DNA of 64,000 nucleotides from JABMNT01 sp048262255 (GCA_048262255.1 JBLXFH010000001.1:1798001-1862000), one strand, 5' to 3'; positions 1 through 9,335 are shown, counted from the first letter of the stretch. Notes: generated from the sequence alone by a model not told the origin. A program made the numbers and translations.

Positions 1-2
1 CG

Positions 3-332
3 GATTTTAATGCGCACAGGCTCAAACAGGAATTGTATGTGTATCTTGTCAAGGGACAGGTTGTGGGTTTTATCGTGACCTATGTAAAAGACGATTGTCA
101 GTTTGTCGAAAATATTGCCGTCGGGAAAAGTGCGCAGGGGATGGGAATCGGGGCAAGTCTGATGGCGTACGCTGAAGAAATGGCACATGAGAATAAAAAA
201 TCTATTGTCAGGCTGTATACCAATGAAAAAATGACGGAAAGCCGGGATTTTTACCTGTCGCTTGGTTTTGTTGAGATGGAACGGCGGTGTGAGCTGGGAT
301 TCAATCGAATTTATCTAGAAAAAAGGTTGTAA
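3..332 (+). CDS. GNAT family N-acetyltransferase (5' end cut by window edge)
   Basis: C-terminal part of a GCN5-related N-acetyltransferase, which moves an acetyl group from acetyl-CoA to an amine; the substrate cannot be read from the sequence. The frame is open to the first base of the window, so the true start lies outside; a TTG at 33 is only an internal codon that could mimic a start. The acetyl-CoA loop reads QGMGIGAS, preceded by the strand NIAVG, and the C-terminal SRDFYLSLGF region is the usual GNAT motif B. Its stop is one base before the mtnA start, so the two are probably co-transcribed. Base composition is visibly more AT-rich than mtnA. Confidence 0.85.
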   Translation, partial: DFNAHRLKQELYVYLVKGQVVGFIVTYVKDDCQFVENIAVGKSAQGMGIGASLMAYAEEMAHENKKSIVRLYTNEKMTESRDFYLSLGFVEMERRCELGFNRIYLEKRL

Positions 333-333
333 A

Positions 334-1440
334 ATGAAGGTCAACGGAACCCCTTATCGGACCATATGGTTGAGTGATGACCAATGGGCGGTTGAAATCA
401 TCGACCAACGTAAACTGCCGCATGACTTCGTGGTTGTGCGGCTGGAGGACCTGTCCGCCGCCTGTACGGCGATCCGCGATATGTGGGTGCGCGGAGCGCC
501 GCTAATCGGTGCCACGGCAGCCTATGGCATGGCGCTGGCGATGCATTCCGACGCATCAGACGCGAATGTGCAGGTCGCCTATGACCGGCTATATGAAACA
601 CGCCCGACGGCGGTCAACCTGCGCTGGGCGCTTGATGATCTGAAAGCCTTGTTATCTCCTTTGCCGGCAGCACAGCGGCGCGATGCCGCCTATCGGCGGG
701 CCTTTGAGATTGCCGATGAGGATGTACAGATTTGCTCTTCCATTGGCGACCATGGCAAAGAACTGATCGAAGCCGCCTGGATCAAGAAGGGGCGTCCGTC
801 GCTTGCCGATGGGGGGGTCAATGTGCTGACCCATTGCAATGCGGGCTGGCTGGCGACGGTCGATTGGGGCACGGCGCTGGCTCCCATATACAAAGCCCAT
901 GATGCGGGCATTCCGGTTCATGTCTGGGTTGACGAAACCCGCCCGCGAAATCAGGGGGCCAGTCTCTCGGCCTGGGAACTGGGACAGCATGGGGTGCCGA
1001 ATACGCTTATTGTTGATAATGCAGGCGGTCATTTGATGCAGCATGGCAGGGTTGATCTGGTGATTGTCGGTACCGACCGGACAACGGCGACGGGCGATGT
1101 CTGCAACAAGATCGGCACCTACCTGAAAGCCCTGGCGGCGCAAGACAACGGCGTTCCGTTTTATGTCGGCCTGCCAAGCCCAACCATCGATTGGACGCTC
1201 TCGGATGGGGTGAAGGAGATCCCCATTGAAGAGCGCGATCCAGCGGAAGTCACTGTGATGACAGGACGGGCGGCTGACGGAAAAGTAACGGATGTGCAGA
1301 TCAGCCCGGACGGCGCCAAGGCGGCCAATTTCGCCTTTGATGTGACACCGCGCCACCTGGTCACCGGTCTGATTACCGAGCGCGGTGTTTCGGAAGCCTC
1401 ACTAGCCGGTTTATCGGCGCTGTTTCCGGAAAAAGCCTGA
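334..1440 (+). CDS. mtnA: S-methyl-5-thioribose-1-phosphate isomerase
   Basis: Converts 5-methylthioribose-1-phosphate to 5-methylthioribulose-1-phosphate in the methionine salvage pathway, in the cytosol. At 368 residues it has normal length for the family (aIF-2B/MtnA fold). Visible hallmarks are RGAPLIG (53-59), THCNAG with the catalytic Cys168, DETRPRNQG (200-208), and GTDR with the catalytic Asp248, followed by GDVCNKIGTY. The family more often has GADR; here Thr replaces Ala. It follows the GNAT gene with a one-base gap and has no other salvage genes beside it in this window. It converges on the SPOR lipoprotein gene, with only four bases between the two stops. Confidence 0.95.
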   Translation: MKVNGTPYRTIWLSDDQWAVEIIDQRKLPHDFVVVRLEDLSAACTAIRDMWVRGAPLIGATAAYGMALAMHSDASDANVQVAYDRLYETRPTAVNLRWALDDLKALLSPLPAAQRRDAAYRRAFEIADEDVQICSSIGDHGKELIEAAWIKKGRPSLADGGVNVLTHCNAGWLATVDWGTALAPIYKAHDAGIPVHVWVDETRPRNQGASLSAWELGQHGVPNTLIVDNAGGHLMQHGRVDLVIVGTDRTTATGDVCNKIGTYLKALAAQDNGVPFYVGLPSPTIDWTLSDGVKEIPIEERDPAEVTVMTGRAADGKVTDVQISPDGAKAANFAFDVTPRHLVTGLITERGVSEASLAGLSALFPEKA

Positions 1441-1444
1441 GCCT

Positions 1445-2299
1445 CTATTTCATAACCAGACAGTATTGGCGTTTGGCTTTCAGGGCCTTGCACAAGGTGC
1501 TGGCGGCGATGTGGTCATTGGCCTCGACTCCCAGCCGGAGCATGGTGCCCTTGTTGTCTTTCAGGGAGACGCGACGAGTCGTTTTTTCATAAGAGGACAG
1601 CAACGCCTTGTATCGGCTGCTGATTTCCCGCCAGCCGCGCTCTAATGCTTGCGGTCCTTTGTAGGAGGCCAGATGGACAAAAACGCGATTTTCCGGTTTT
1701 GTCGTCATCATCTGTTTTTCTTCAACAGGCGTGACGGGGGCAGCATCGGGAGCGTCTGAAACTTTCTTTGAATTGGCTTCATGAAACGGTGGCGGCAGGA
1801 CGATTTCCATGGGTCCGGTTTCCGCTGGTGGCGGTGCGATTTCCGTCATTTCGGGTGCCGGGGTCAGGACCACACCCTCGGCTTCCAGCCGTTCCGCCAG
1901 CCATTGGCTGCGAAAGCGCGCGATATCAGATACGCTGCCGTCATAAACCAAGGTGTTGTTGCAGGTCAGGGACGTGGTTTTGAAGTAATCGCCTTCCGCC
2001 AGACTGATATAGATCTCCCACGCCTGAACAGGTCGGCCTGATTGCTCAATGGTATAAGCATGAAGCAACTGGGTCGCCACATTATCGGGATCATTGGCCA
2101 GCAGGGCACCGGCCATGCTCAAGGCGCGCACGGGGTCAGGCTGGCAGGCGACCCGGGCGTATATTTCCTCGATCGTCGGTGGCGGTGGCGCTGGTGGCTC
2201 CACCACTTTCTTGACCGGTTGCCCAAGGATCGCGCACCCGGACAGCAGCGCGACCGAGGTTACGCAACACATTCGGCGGGTTATGGTTCGAAACATCAA
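1445..2299 (-). CDS. SPOR-domain-like lipoprotein
   Basis: 284-residue predicted outer-envelope lipoprotein. A short basic N-terminus and hydrophobic stretch end in the lipobox LLSGC, with the modified cysteine at Cys22. Residues ~30-40 are a proline-rich linker, ~45-110 look like a TPR-like helical region, then comes a second Pro/Ala-rich linker, and the last ~80 residues (from VFVHLASYKG) resemble a SPOR domain, the fold that binds denuded septal peptidoglycan. A role in cell-wall maturation or division is therefore inferred, not shown. The gene sits 3 bases downstream of the carbonic anhydrase gene on the same strand, so the two form an operon. Confidence 0.7.
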   Translation of the reverse strand: MMFRTITRRMCCVTSVALLSGCAILGQPVKKVVEPPAPPPPTIEEIYARVACQPDPVRALSMAGALLANDPDNVATQLLHAYTIEQSGRPVQAWEIYISLAEGDYFKTTSLTCNNTLVYDGSVSDIARFRSQWLAERLEAEGVVLTPAPEMTEIAPPPAETGPMEIVLPPPFHEANSKKVSDAPDAAPVTPVEEKQMMTTKPENRVFVHLASYKGPQALERGWREISSRYKALLSSYEKTTRRVSLKDNKGTMLRLGVEANDHIAASTLCKALKAKRQYCLVMK

Positions 2300-2302
2300 G
2301 CC

Positions 2303-3142
2303 TTACATGCCAGTGGCTTTAAGGAACATACGATGGTTTTGTGGTTGAACCGGCCGTGCATTATAGCCCATCAACTTGCCGATGCGGTCAATCTGGGCAG
2401 CGGAAAACTGAACCGGGTGCTGCAATACATACCAGCTTACACCTTCTGAGCAGGGCGGTGTGGTTAGAGAGCCCATGTAACGGAAATAGTCTTTATTATC
2501 GGGCAGCAGATCGCGACCATTGACCAGGACCCGGGGCTTGTCGGATGTGGCGTTGGCCTGTTCGGGGAGGTTGTCCCAGATTTCCTGCGCAGCCAGGTTG
2601 TGGTTGCCGGGTGCGACCAGAACGCCGACCACGGCCAGCTTACCGGAGGCCTTGTGCTGATGGACAAAATGAATCTCCATCGGATAGGCCTGTCCATTGA
2701 CCTTGTGTTCGCTGGGCGTATGGAAATGGAACTGCAGCAGATCGAAGCTGTCTTCACCAATAGTAATGGAGCTGCCCGGTCGGTAACTGGCCTGAATGGT
2801 ATGTCCGTTGTGGACCAGCAGGGTTGGTGTGACCCGGTAATGAAAAGAAATTGGCAGCATGCGGGCCATGTCCGGGTTGTGAAAATCGACTGGTGACTGG
2901 CTTGTGCCGATGCCACAGGCGGCATAGCTGGGCGATAGATCCCCCCAATGCTCAGGGCCCGTATCACCATGGTAGGCCCAGTGCCCACTGCCATGCGTCA
3001 TGGTGGCCTTTTTCATTTCCATTTCGTCTGCGGGCATCTTCTTCTCAGATGCCGTTGCAGGTGAAGCCGCCAATACGCAAAAGGCCAGCGCGACGATAGG
3101 CGTAAACCGAATCCAACGACCCAGGGTGAAGCTACTGCTCAT
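2303..3142 (-). CDS. Alpha-type carbonic anhydrase, periplasmic
   Basis: Reversibly hydrates CO2 to bicarbonate, probably in the periplasm. A signal peptide of about 32 residues ends near ATASE. Zinc ligands of the alpha class are clear: His139 and His141 in QFHFHTPSEH and His158 in EIHFVHQH. The substrate-pocket motif TTPPCSEGVSWYVL is at ~227-240, and Cys76 and Cys231 match the pair that forms the stabilising disulfide in bacterial alpha-CAs. Length 279 is normal with the signal and a short Met/Lys-rich insert after it. It is the first gene of an operon with the SPOR lipoprotein and is divergent from the aldolase gene. Confidence 0.93.
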   Translation of the reverse strand: MSSSFTLGRWIRFTPIVALAFCVLAASPATASEKKMPADEMEMKKATMTHGSGHWAYHGDTGPEHWGDLSPSYAACGIGTSQSPVDFHNPDMARMLPISFHYRVTPTLLVHNGHTIQASYRPGSSITIGEDSFDLLQFHFHTPSEHKVNGQAYPMEIHFVHQHKASGKLAVVGVLVAPGNHNLAAQEIWDNLPEQANATSDKPRVLVNGRDLLPDNKDYFRYMGSLTTPPCSEGVSWYVLQHPVQFSAAQIDRIGKLMGYNARPVQPQNHRMFLKATGM

Positions 3143-3342
3143 CTATCCCTCCAAACGTCTGTAAATTCTCCGAAGATGCGCAGTTTGACTCGTCTGGGGA
3201 ATCATTGGAAGCAAAAAGATTTAAATAGCTATGGCATAGGTGGTGCATGTTTTGCTCGTATAAAGAGAAATCAAACCGGGTGGTAATGGTGCTAATCGTC
3301 CGTTATATCAGAGGGCGGGAATAGTCTGAGGAGAAATGGTCA

Positions 3343-5376
3343 ATGAAAAACCTGTGGTCGGATAAAGAAGCGCAGTCTTATATCAAGCGCTATGCCAAAC
3401 AGGGCGTTAACGAAGATCTTGCACTGCGGGTTTACACGACGCGTCTGCTCGGCGGAGAACCGCGTCTGGTCCTGCACGGCGGCGGCAACACGTCCGTAAA
3501 AACCCAGGTCAAAGACATCATGGGCGATTTGACCGATGTTTTGTGCGTCAAGGGATCCGGTTGGGACATGGGCGATATTGAACCGGCTGGCCTGCCCGCT
3601 GTGCGCATGGATCCGTTGCGCCGTATGAGTAAATTCAAGAAATTGAGCGATGAGGAAATGGTCAACGCCCAGCGCGTCAATCTGCTTGATTCCCGCTCAC
3701 CCAACCCGTCAGTAGAAACGCTACTGCATGCGTTTTTGCCAGCCAAGTTTATCGATCACACCCATTCCAACGCAGTTGTTGCCCTTACCGATACAACGAA
3801 AGGGCTTGAGGTCTGCCGTGAGATTTTTGGCGATAAGATGGGTTATGTGCCCTACATTATGCCGGGTTTTGATCTGTCGAAAAAAGCCATGGAAGTGTTC
3901 AATCAGGACCCGACTGTGGAAGGCCTGATCCTGCTCAAGCACGGCATCTTCACCTTTGGCGAGACGGCCAAACAGGCCTATGACCGGATGCTGAGTTGCG
4001 TGACTAAGGCCGAAAAACGACTGGCTCAGGGAAAAAAGACCGTTTTTCCGGCTATTAAATTGCCCAAAAAAATCGCCAGTGCTGCGGATATTGCCCCCAT
4101 TCTGCGCGGCCTGACGACCCGCGACGGCAAGCCTTTGGTTTTTGATTTCCGGACCTCCAAAGCCATTCTGGCCTATGTCAACGGTAAGGACATCAAACGC
4201 TACAGCCAGCAGGGTACGGCAACGCCGGAGCATGTGATCCACGCCAAGGCGCTGCCTGTGGTGACAACTGTGCCGGAGCTCGGCAAGCTGGATCAGTTCC
4301 GCGCGGAAACGAAAAAGGAAGTCGAAAAGTTCATCAAGGATTATGACGCCTATTTCAAACGCCATAACGCCAAGGCCAAACCGAAAAAGACCAAGCTGGA
4401 CCCGACACCCCGGGTGTTTTTGGTGCCTGGAGTTGGCCTGTTCGGGTTGGGTGCATCCCGGAAAAAGGCTTCAGTCACCGCCGATATGGCGGTCGCCAAT
4501 GTGGAAGTGATTTCCGCAGCGGAAGGGATTGGGACATTCCAGGTGATTAGTGAGAAAGACCGCTTCGATATCGAATACTGGTCACTGGAGCAGGCCAAGC
4601 TGGCAAAAGGAACGGAAAAGCCGTTGGCCCGGCGGATTTGCGTAATCACCGGTGGCGCATCGGGCATTGGCGCGGCGACGGCAAAAGCCTTTGCCGCGGA
4701 AGGCGCTGAAGTCTGCGTTCTCGACCGGGATTTGAAAGCGGCCCAAGCCGTTGCCGGACCTTTGGGCGGATTGGCAATCGCCTGTGATGTCACCAAACCG
4801 GCCAGGATCAAAGCCGCTTTTGACACGATAGCAGCGAGCTATGGCGGGGTGGATATTGTCATCTCCAATGCAGGTGCGGCCTGGCAGGGGCGCATCGGCG
4901 AGGTTGATGAGAAAACCCTGCGCGACAGTTTCGAGCTCAACTTCTGGGCCCACCAGAGCGTTGCGCAAAATGCGGTGCGGGTAATGACGGCGCAGGGTTA
5001 CGGCGGCTGTCTGCTGTTCAATACCTCCAAGCAGGCGGTTAATCCGGGCAAGGACTTTGGCCCCTACGGCCTGCCGAAAGCGGCGACGCTGTTTCTGATG
5101 CGCCAATATGCACTCGATTACGGTCCGGATGGCATCCGTTCCAATGCGGTCAATGCGGACCGCATCCGTTCCGGCCTGCTATCGGACGCCATGATCAAAA
5201 GCCGTTCCAGCGCCAGAGGCTTGAGCGAAGCCGACTATATGGGTGGAAATTTGCTTGGGCGCGAAGTTCTGGCATCCGATGTGGCGCAAGCCTTTGTCGA
5301 TCTGGCGAAAGCCGAAAAAACCACCGCCGCCGTTATCACCGTCGACGGCGGCAACATTGCCGCCGCTTTGCGTTAG
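3343..5376 (+). CDS. Bifunctional class II aldolase / short-chain dehydrogenase
   Basis: Fusion of an N-terminal class II (zinc) aldolase domain (~20-270) with a C-terminal SDR domain (~430-677), as in the rhamnulose-1-phosphate aldolase/lactaldehyde dehydrogenase-like proteins. Likely zinc ligands are His139, His141 (DHTHSN) and His200 (LKHGIF); the SDR part has the NAD-binding TGGASGIG (436-443) and the catalytic YGLPK with Tyr575 and Lys579. The enzyme would cleave a sugar phosphate and oxidise the aldehyde product, but the substrate is not known here since no transporter or kinase for a sugar lies alongside. An AGGAG ribosome site precedes the ATG. The 677-residue length is typical. It is followed 8 bases later by a hydrolase gene. 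Confidence 0.9.
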   Translation: MKNLWSDKEAQSYIKRYAKQGVNEDLALRVYTTRLLGGEPRLVLHGGGNTSVKTQVKDIMGDLTDVLCVKGSGWDMGDIEPAGLPAVRMDPLRRMSKFKKLSDEEMVNAQRVNLLDSRSPNPSVETLLHAFLPAKFIDHTHSNAVVALTDTTKGLEVCREIFGDKMGYVPYIMPGFDLSKKAMEVFNQDPTVEGLILLKHGIFTFGETAKQAYDRMLSCVTKAEKRLAQGKKTVFPAIKLPKKIASAADIAPILRGLTTRDGKPLVFDFRTSKAILAYVNGKDIKRYSQQGTATPEHVIHAKALPVVTTVPELGKLDQFRAETKKEVEKFIKDYDAYFKRHNAKAKPKKTKLDPTPRVFLVPGVGLFGLGASRKKASVTADMAVANVEVISAAEGIGTFQVISEKDRFDIEYWSLEQAKLAKGTEKPLARRICVITGGASGIGAATAKAFAAEGAEVCVLDRDLKAAQAVAGPLGGLAIACDVTKPARIKAAFDTIAASYGGVDIVISNAGAAWQGRIGEVDEKTLRDSFELNFWAHQSVAQNAVRVMTAQGYGGCLLFNTSKQAVNPGKDFGPYGLPKAATLFLMRQYALDYGPDGIRSNAVNADRIRSGLLSDAMIKSRSSARGLSEADYMGGNLLGREVLASDVAQAFVDLAKAEKTTAAVITVDGGNIAAALR

Positions 5377-5384
5377 GAGTTGTC

Positions 5385-6095
5385 ATGACAACATATGTGC
5401 TTGTTCACGGTGCCTATCACGGTAGCTGGTGCTGGCAGGATTTTGTGCCGCTCCTCGAAGCCCGGGGCCATCGGGTTCTGACCCCAACATTGACCGGGCT
5501 TGGCGACCGCTTTGCGGAAGCGACCCGCGAGGTCGGCACCAGCACCCATATTGCTGATGTTCTGGCGCTCTATGAAGAACGGGGCCTGAGCGATACGGTG
5601 CTGGTCGGTCATAGTTATGGTGGGTTGATCGTCGGCGGTGTTGCCGATGCCATCCCGGAGAAGGTTTCAACTCTGGTGTTTCTCGACTCCCTCATTCCGG
5701 AAGATGGCCTGAGCATGCTCGACAAGCAGTCGGCGGAGCGTTCGGCACATTTGCTGAACGAAGCGAAAAACCACAATGGTTGGCAAATTCCCGTGCCACC
5801 GATCACGTTTTTCGGCCTGCTTGAGCCAGCGCATCAGCAGTTGGGCATCGACAACTGCGTACCACAGCCGCTCAAATGTTTCTCAGAGAAAAGCACGATC
5901 ACCGGTGCTTACCTCTCGGTGCCGCAAACCGCCTATATCCGCTGCACAACGCCACCGCTGCCCTTTATGGCGCAGTTCCAGGAAACGGCCGAGCAGCACG
6001 ACGGGTGGGACGTCTATGAAATGGCGACCGGCCATGATTGCATGATCTCCGACCCCGAAGGTCTGGCAGAGATACTGCTGAAATACGCCAGTTAA
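5385..6095 (+). CDS. Alpha/beta hydrolase (plant esterase / hydroxynitrile lyase-like)
   Basis: 236-residue single-domain alpha/beta-hydrolase without signal peptide, so cytosolic. The opening MTTYVLVHGAYHGSWCW is the oxyanion-loop signature of the methylesterase/hydroxynitrile-lyase/salicylate-esterase subgroup. The nucleophile is Ser77 in GHSYGG and the C-terminal histidine is His217 in ATGHDCM. The exact ester or cyanohydrin substrate cannot be predicted. It begins 8 bases after the aldolase/SDR gene and is presumably in the same transcript; it converges on an SDR gene. Confidence 0.85.
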   Translation: MTTYVLVHGAYHGSWCWQDFVPLLEARGHRVLTPTLTGLGDRFAEATREVGTSTHIADVLALYEERGLSDTVLVGHSYGGLIVGGVADAIPEKVSTLVFLDSLIPEDGLSMLDKQSAERSAHLLNEAKNHNGWQIPVPPITFFGLLEPAHQQLGIDNCVPQPLKCFSEKSTITGAYLSVPQTAYIRCTTPPLPFMAQFQETAEQHDGWDVYEMATGHDCMISDPEGLAEILLKYAS

Positions 6096-6125
6096 TATTT
6101 GAACGGTGTCATCCTAAGCCCGGAA

Positions 6126-6920
6126 TCAACCAACCTTGCAGCTGCGTGCGCCGTCTACGGTGAGCAGAATGCCGGAGATAAATCCCGCCTCATCGGAGGC
6201 CAGAAACACGGCAGCGTTGGCGACATCCCAGGCGGTTCCCATTTTACCGCCCAGCGGGATTTGCGCATTGCGCTGGTCGCGGATGACCTGCTGGTCAACG
6301 CCTTTTTCCCGCGCCCGGCGCTCTATGGCCATCGGCGTGTCCATAAGCCCCGGCAGGATGGCATTTACGCGCACACCATAGGGGCCATTCTCCAGCGCCA
6401 TATGCTGGGACATGGTGTTGACGGCGCCTTTGCCGGTTTTATAGGCGATGGTCTCGCAGGTGCCGGTCGAGGCGGTCGATGAGATATTGATAATGGCGCC
6501 GTGGCCCTGTTTGCGCATGACCGGCAGGACGTGCTTACAGGTCATGAACATACCTTTCAGGTTCATGTCCATTAGCGCATCCCACATGCCTTCATCAAGT
6601 TGTGTTGTCTCCCGATCGCCTTCCGAGCGCCCGACGTTGTTGTGCAGAATATCGATCCGCCCATAACGCTCGATACAGATATCGGCGATGGCCTTGCAGT
6701 CGTTCTCGTTGGTGATGTCGGCTGTGAAGACGGAGGCAGTGCCGCCCTTTCCCTCAATCATCTTGCAGGTCTCGGCGGCAGTCTCCTCGCTTTTGTCGAC
6801 AAGCAGGACCGTCGCCCCTTCCTCGGCAAAACGGATTGCCGTGGCGCGACCATTCCCTATGGTCTCGCCGGGCTGCTGGCCTGCGCCAACAACGATTGCG
6901 ATTTTATTCTGTAATCTCAT
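6126..6920 (-). CDS. SDR family NAD(P)-dependent oxidoreductase
   Basis: Classical short-chain dehydrogenase of 264 residues. The cofactor loop is an extended Gly-rich stretch, VVGAGQQPGETIGNGRA (~10-26), longer than the usual TGxxxGxG, and Asp42 (LLVDK) suggests preference for NAD. NNVG (94-97), Ser148 (INISSTAS), and YKTGK with Tyr160 and Lys164 complete the active site. Substrate unknown. It lies 73 bases downstream of the symporter gene on the same strand, so the pair may import and oxidise one compound; that is inference. Confidence 0.85.
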   Translation of the reverse strand: MRLQNKIAIVVGAGQQPGETIGNGRATAIRFAEEGATVLLVDKSEETAAETCKMIEGKGGTASVFTADITNENDCKAIADICIERYGRIDILHNNVGRSEGDRETTQLDEGMWDALMDMNLKGMFMTCKHVLPVMRKQGHGAIINISSTASTGTCETIAYKTGKGAVNTMSQHMALENGPYGVRVNAILPGLMDTPMAIERRAREKGVDQQVIRDQRNAQIPLGGKMGTAWDVANAAVFLASDEAGFISGILLTVDGARSCKVG

Positions 6921-6993
6921 TTTAAACGCCCCGTCCTGTTGTTATGGATTTGGGCAGAGTTTACCTTATCCCGGGAACGGGGGACAGAAAGCA

Positions 6994-8379
6994 TCAGTTT
7001 CCCGCCCGGGCGACCAATACCCGGGGTTTCAAACCGGCCATAAAGGCAGCGCAACCGATCCCCATGACGCTTGCAGAAATCAGCAGCAGCTTGGCGTATT
7101 TGTGGGCGATGCCGAAGGCCGGTTCAATCAGGTTCATATACCCGCCGGCTTCCAGAAAATAGAATACCGCGCCGGTCATAGCCGTACAGAAGGCCACCTT
7201 GAAAGCCCAGGGGGCGACATCGCGGTCCAGCCAGATGGTGAAAAAGACCACAGGCGCCAGAAACATCGAAGCGGTGCCGCTGACTGCGACTGCCGAAAAC
7301 AGGTCTTTCGAGCCTAGAAACAGAAAGACCAACCCACCCAGCAGAAACAGGACCATACTGATGCGGCCATTGCGCACCGTCGCCGGGGCCATTTTCATGT
7401 CGATGATGGTCAGTTTCGAGGCGCTGGAAAAGGTTGAATCGAGGGTCGATATGGCCGAGATGATGAGCGCCAGATTGAAAAAGATCATAGTTGTGTCGCC
7501 AACCAGGCGGGTCAGGGTGCGGACCATGTCCTCGCCTTCAGCTTTCAGTTCTCCGGCATAAACGCCGAGAATGCCAAAGGCCAGAATACAGGTGATGCTG
7601 AGCCAGCAGGCATGCAGAAAGCTCTTGCGGGTAGTCTGACGGTCGGCGAGAAAACCCCGGTCCATCATCACCGGATCATGCAGCGGGTAGCTCCAGATTT
7701 GCAGAAAGGCGACAGCCAGCAAAATCCATCCGGGAGATGCGATATCTGGGCTGGTTGCCAGCAGGGCCGGAAAATCGAAGCTCTCGGCACCAATCACCTG
7801 AACCAGTAACACACCAAGAACGCCAACCAGAACCACGGTTTGCAGAACATCCGTGCGGAGCGAAGCGCTGAGCCCACCCATTGCTGAGTAGCCGAGCGTC
7901 AAAAGGGAGATAATGACGATTGCAATTGTATAGGGAACGGTGCCAGCGACGCCGAAGATGATGCCGACGACCAAAAGATTGGCGAACACCTCACTGAGCA
8001 GGCGCACCGCAACGACCATATTGTAAGCGCCGGATCCCTGAGCGCCAAAGCGGGCGCGCAGAAAGTCCTGTACACTCGAATAGCCGTGTTTGAATCGGAT
8101 GCCATCGACGATCCAGGCGCCAGTCAAAAAAGATAAATAATAGGCAGCATAGGCGATGGTTCCGGCAATCCCGTAATAGAACCCGAGGATGGCGGCATTC
8201 ATCAGTGATCGGGCAAATACCCATGTTGTGACTTGCGACAGGACCAGCGTGATCAATTGGGGTGCATGACCCTGATCATCGAACCCCCGAAAAAACCCTT
8301 CCGTCGAGCGGACCCGTGGCGAAAACAGAAAACTGGCGAGAAGGAGAACGCCCAAGGCGCCTATCAGGATTTCGGTCAT
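6994..8379 (-). CDS. Sodium:solute symporter family protein
   Basis: 461-residue inner-membrane protein with about 12-13 hydrophobic segments and the overall pattern of the SSS family (Na+-coupled uptake of sugars, amino acids or carboxylates). The first helix starts immediately after the Met; the early segment FARSLMNAAILGFYYGIAG and the central SAISTLDSTFSSASKL, corresponding to the conserved core helix with Na+ ligands, are the recognisable parts. Substrate cannot be assigned. A hairpin lies about 90 bases upstream of the start. The SDR gene downstream is a plausible metabolic partner. Confidence 0.82.
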   Translation of the reverse strand: MTEILIGALGVLLLASFLFSPRVRSTEGFFRGFDDQGHAPQLITLVLSQVTTWVFARSLMNAAILGFYYGIAGTIAYAAYYLSFLTGAWIVDGIRFKHGYSSVQDFLRARFGAQGSGAYNMVVAVRLLSEVFANLLVVGIIFGVAGTVPYTIAIVIISLLTLGYSAMGGLSASLRTDVLQTVVLVGVLGVLLVQVIGAESFDFPALLATSPDIASPGWILLAVAFLQIWSYPLHDPVMMDRGFLADRQTTRKSFLHACWLSITCILAFGILGVYAGELKAEGEDMVRTLTRLVGDTTMIFFNLALIISAISTLDSTFSSASKLTIIDMKMAPATVRNGRISMVLFLLGGLVFLFLGSKDLFSAVAVSGTASMFLAPVVFFTIWLDRDVAPWAFKVAFCTAMTGAVFYFLEAGGYMNLIEPAFGIAHKYAKLLLISASVMGIGCAAFMAGLKPRVLVARAGN

Positions 8380-8469
8380 ATCGGTTCCAGATAAAAAATG
8401 CAGTTAAAATGTGAAAATACAGGCTTGTACAAGGCATAGAAACCTACAAAAGGAACAGGAACAATAGAA

Positions 8470-8485
8470 GTCACATCCCTGTGAC
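8470..8485. promoter_or_regulatory. Perfect inverted repeat upstream of the symporter gene
   Basis: GTCACATCCCTGTGAC is a perfect 6-4-6 palindrome located about 90 bases upstream of the symporter start and just beyond the petC terminator. It could be an operator for a dimeric regulator or a small RNA hairpin. The half-sites are in the opposite order to a CRP site, so I do not call it CRP. Confidence 0.3.
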
Positions 8486-8500
8486 CTTTCAGGCCGAAGC

Positions 8501-8536
8501 AAAAAAAAACGGCCCCAAGTGAATTGGAGCCGTTCT
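8501..8536 (-). terminator. Rho-independent terminator of the petABC operon
   Basis: On the minus strand an AACGGCTCCAA arm pairs with TTGGGGCCGTT across a short loop and is followed by an uninterrupted run of nine T. It sits 22 bases after the petC stop, in the right place and orientation to end the transcript. Confidence 0.9.
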
Positions 8537-8558
8537 TTATTCTCAGATTGAAAAACCC

Positions 8559-9335
8559 TTAATGGAGTTTTTCCCAGACCTTGCGTTTCGCCGCATAGAG
8601 CATGCCGGTCAGAACCAGCAAAAACAGCAAGACCTTGATACCCATTTGTTTGCGCTCTTCCATTTCCGGCTCTGCCGCCCAGGCCATGAACGTGGTCACG
8701 TCGTGGGCATGCTGGGCAAGGGTCGGTTTGGTGCCGTCCGTATATTCAACAGACTCATCACTCAAAGGCGCTGCCATGGCGATGACGTGACCCGGGAAAT
8801 ACTTGTTGTAATTTCCGCTATCGGGCACCTCAACTCCGTCGGGCGCATCTTCGTAGCCGGTAAGCAGGGCATAGACATAGTCTGCGCCGCCAATGCGGGC
8901 TTTCACCATCAGGCTCAAATCCGGCGGGACTTTACCACCATTACCAGCGGCTGCGGCTTTGTCGTTGGGGAACGGGGAGACGAACCGGTCCGCCGGGGTG
9001 CCCGGACGGTCAAACATATCACCGTCGTCATTGGGGCCGTCCACAACATCAACAGAGGCTGCAATGGCCTTGATTTCGGCTTCATTGAAGCCAAGCGCCG
9101 CCAAATGACGATAGCTCAGCAAGTTCATGGCATGGCAGCCGGAACAGACTTCCTTGTAGACCTGAAAGCCACGTTGCGCGGCACCCCGGTCAAAAGTTCC
9201 GAACAGGCCACTAAACGACCAGTTCTGGGCGGGCGGTTTTGGCGCGTCGCCAGCCGCCAGAGTTGTCCCGGAGACGAGCACAGAGCCAACAAGAGCGAGG
9301 GCCGCGAAAGAGGTTTTTATCATGTTCATTTTCAT
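8559..9335 (-). CDS. petC: Ubiquinol-cytochrome c reductase, cytochrome c1 subunit
   Basis: Heme-c subunit of the bc1 complex; it passes electrons from the Rieske protein to soluble or membrane cytochrome c in the periplasm. A signal peptide ends near TTLAAGD (residue ~28), the heme site is CSGCH at 64-68, the likely Met ligand is in VIAMAAP (~190), and a C-terminal helix (~231-250) followed by a basic tail anchors it in the membrane. Length 258 is usual for alphaproteobacteria with separate petB and petC rather than the fused fbcH. It lies 5 bases after petB and ends at a strong terminator. Confidence 0.96.
   Translation of the reverse strand: MKMNMIKTSFAALALVGSVLVSGTTLAAGDAPKPPAQNWSFSGLFGTFDRGAAQRGFQVYKEVCSGCHAMNLLSYRHLAALGFNEAEIKAIAASVDVVDGPNDDGDMFDRPGTPADRFVSPFPNDKAAAAGNGGKVPPDLSLMVKARIGGADYVYALLTGYEDAPDGVEVPDSGNYNKYFPGHVIAMAAPLSDESVEYTDGTKPTLAQHAHDVTTFMAWAAEPEMEERKQMGIKVLLFLLVLTGMLYAAKRKVWEKLH

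Noticed and set aside
652..1356. Long minus-strand open frame of 234 codons inside mtnA
   Set aside because: It lies wholly antisense to a well-supported enzyme gene, shows no recognisable domain and is rich in Arg/Pro/His typical of frames shadowing a GC-rich gene.
8470..8485. CRP/FNR site reading of the palindrome
   Set aside because: CRP sites have TGTGA first and TCACA second with a six-base spacer; here the order is inverse and the spacer is four bases.
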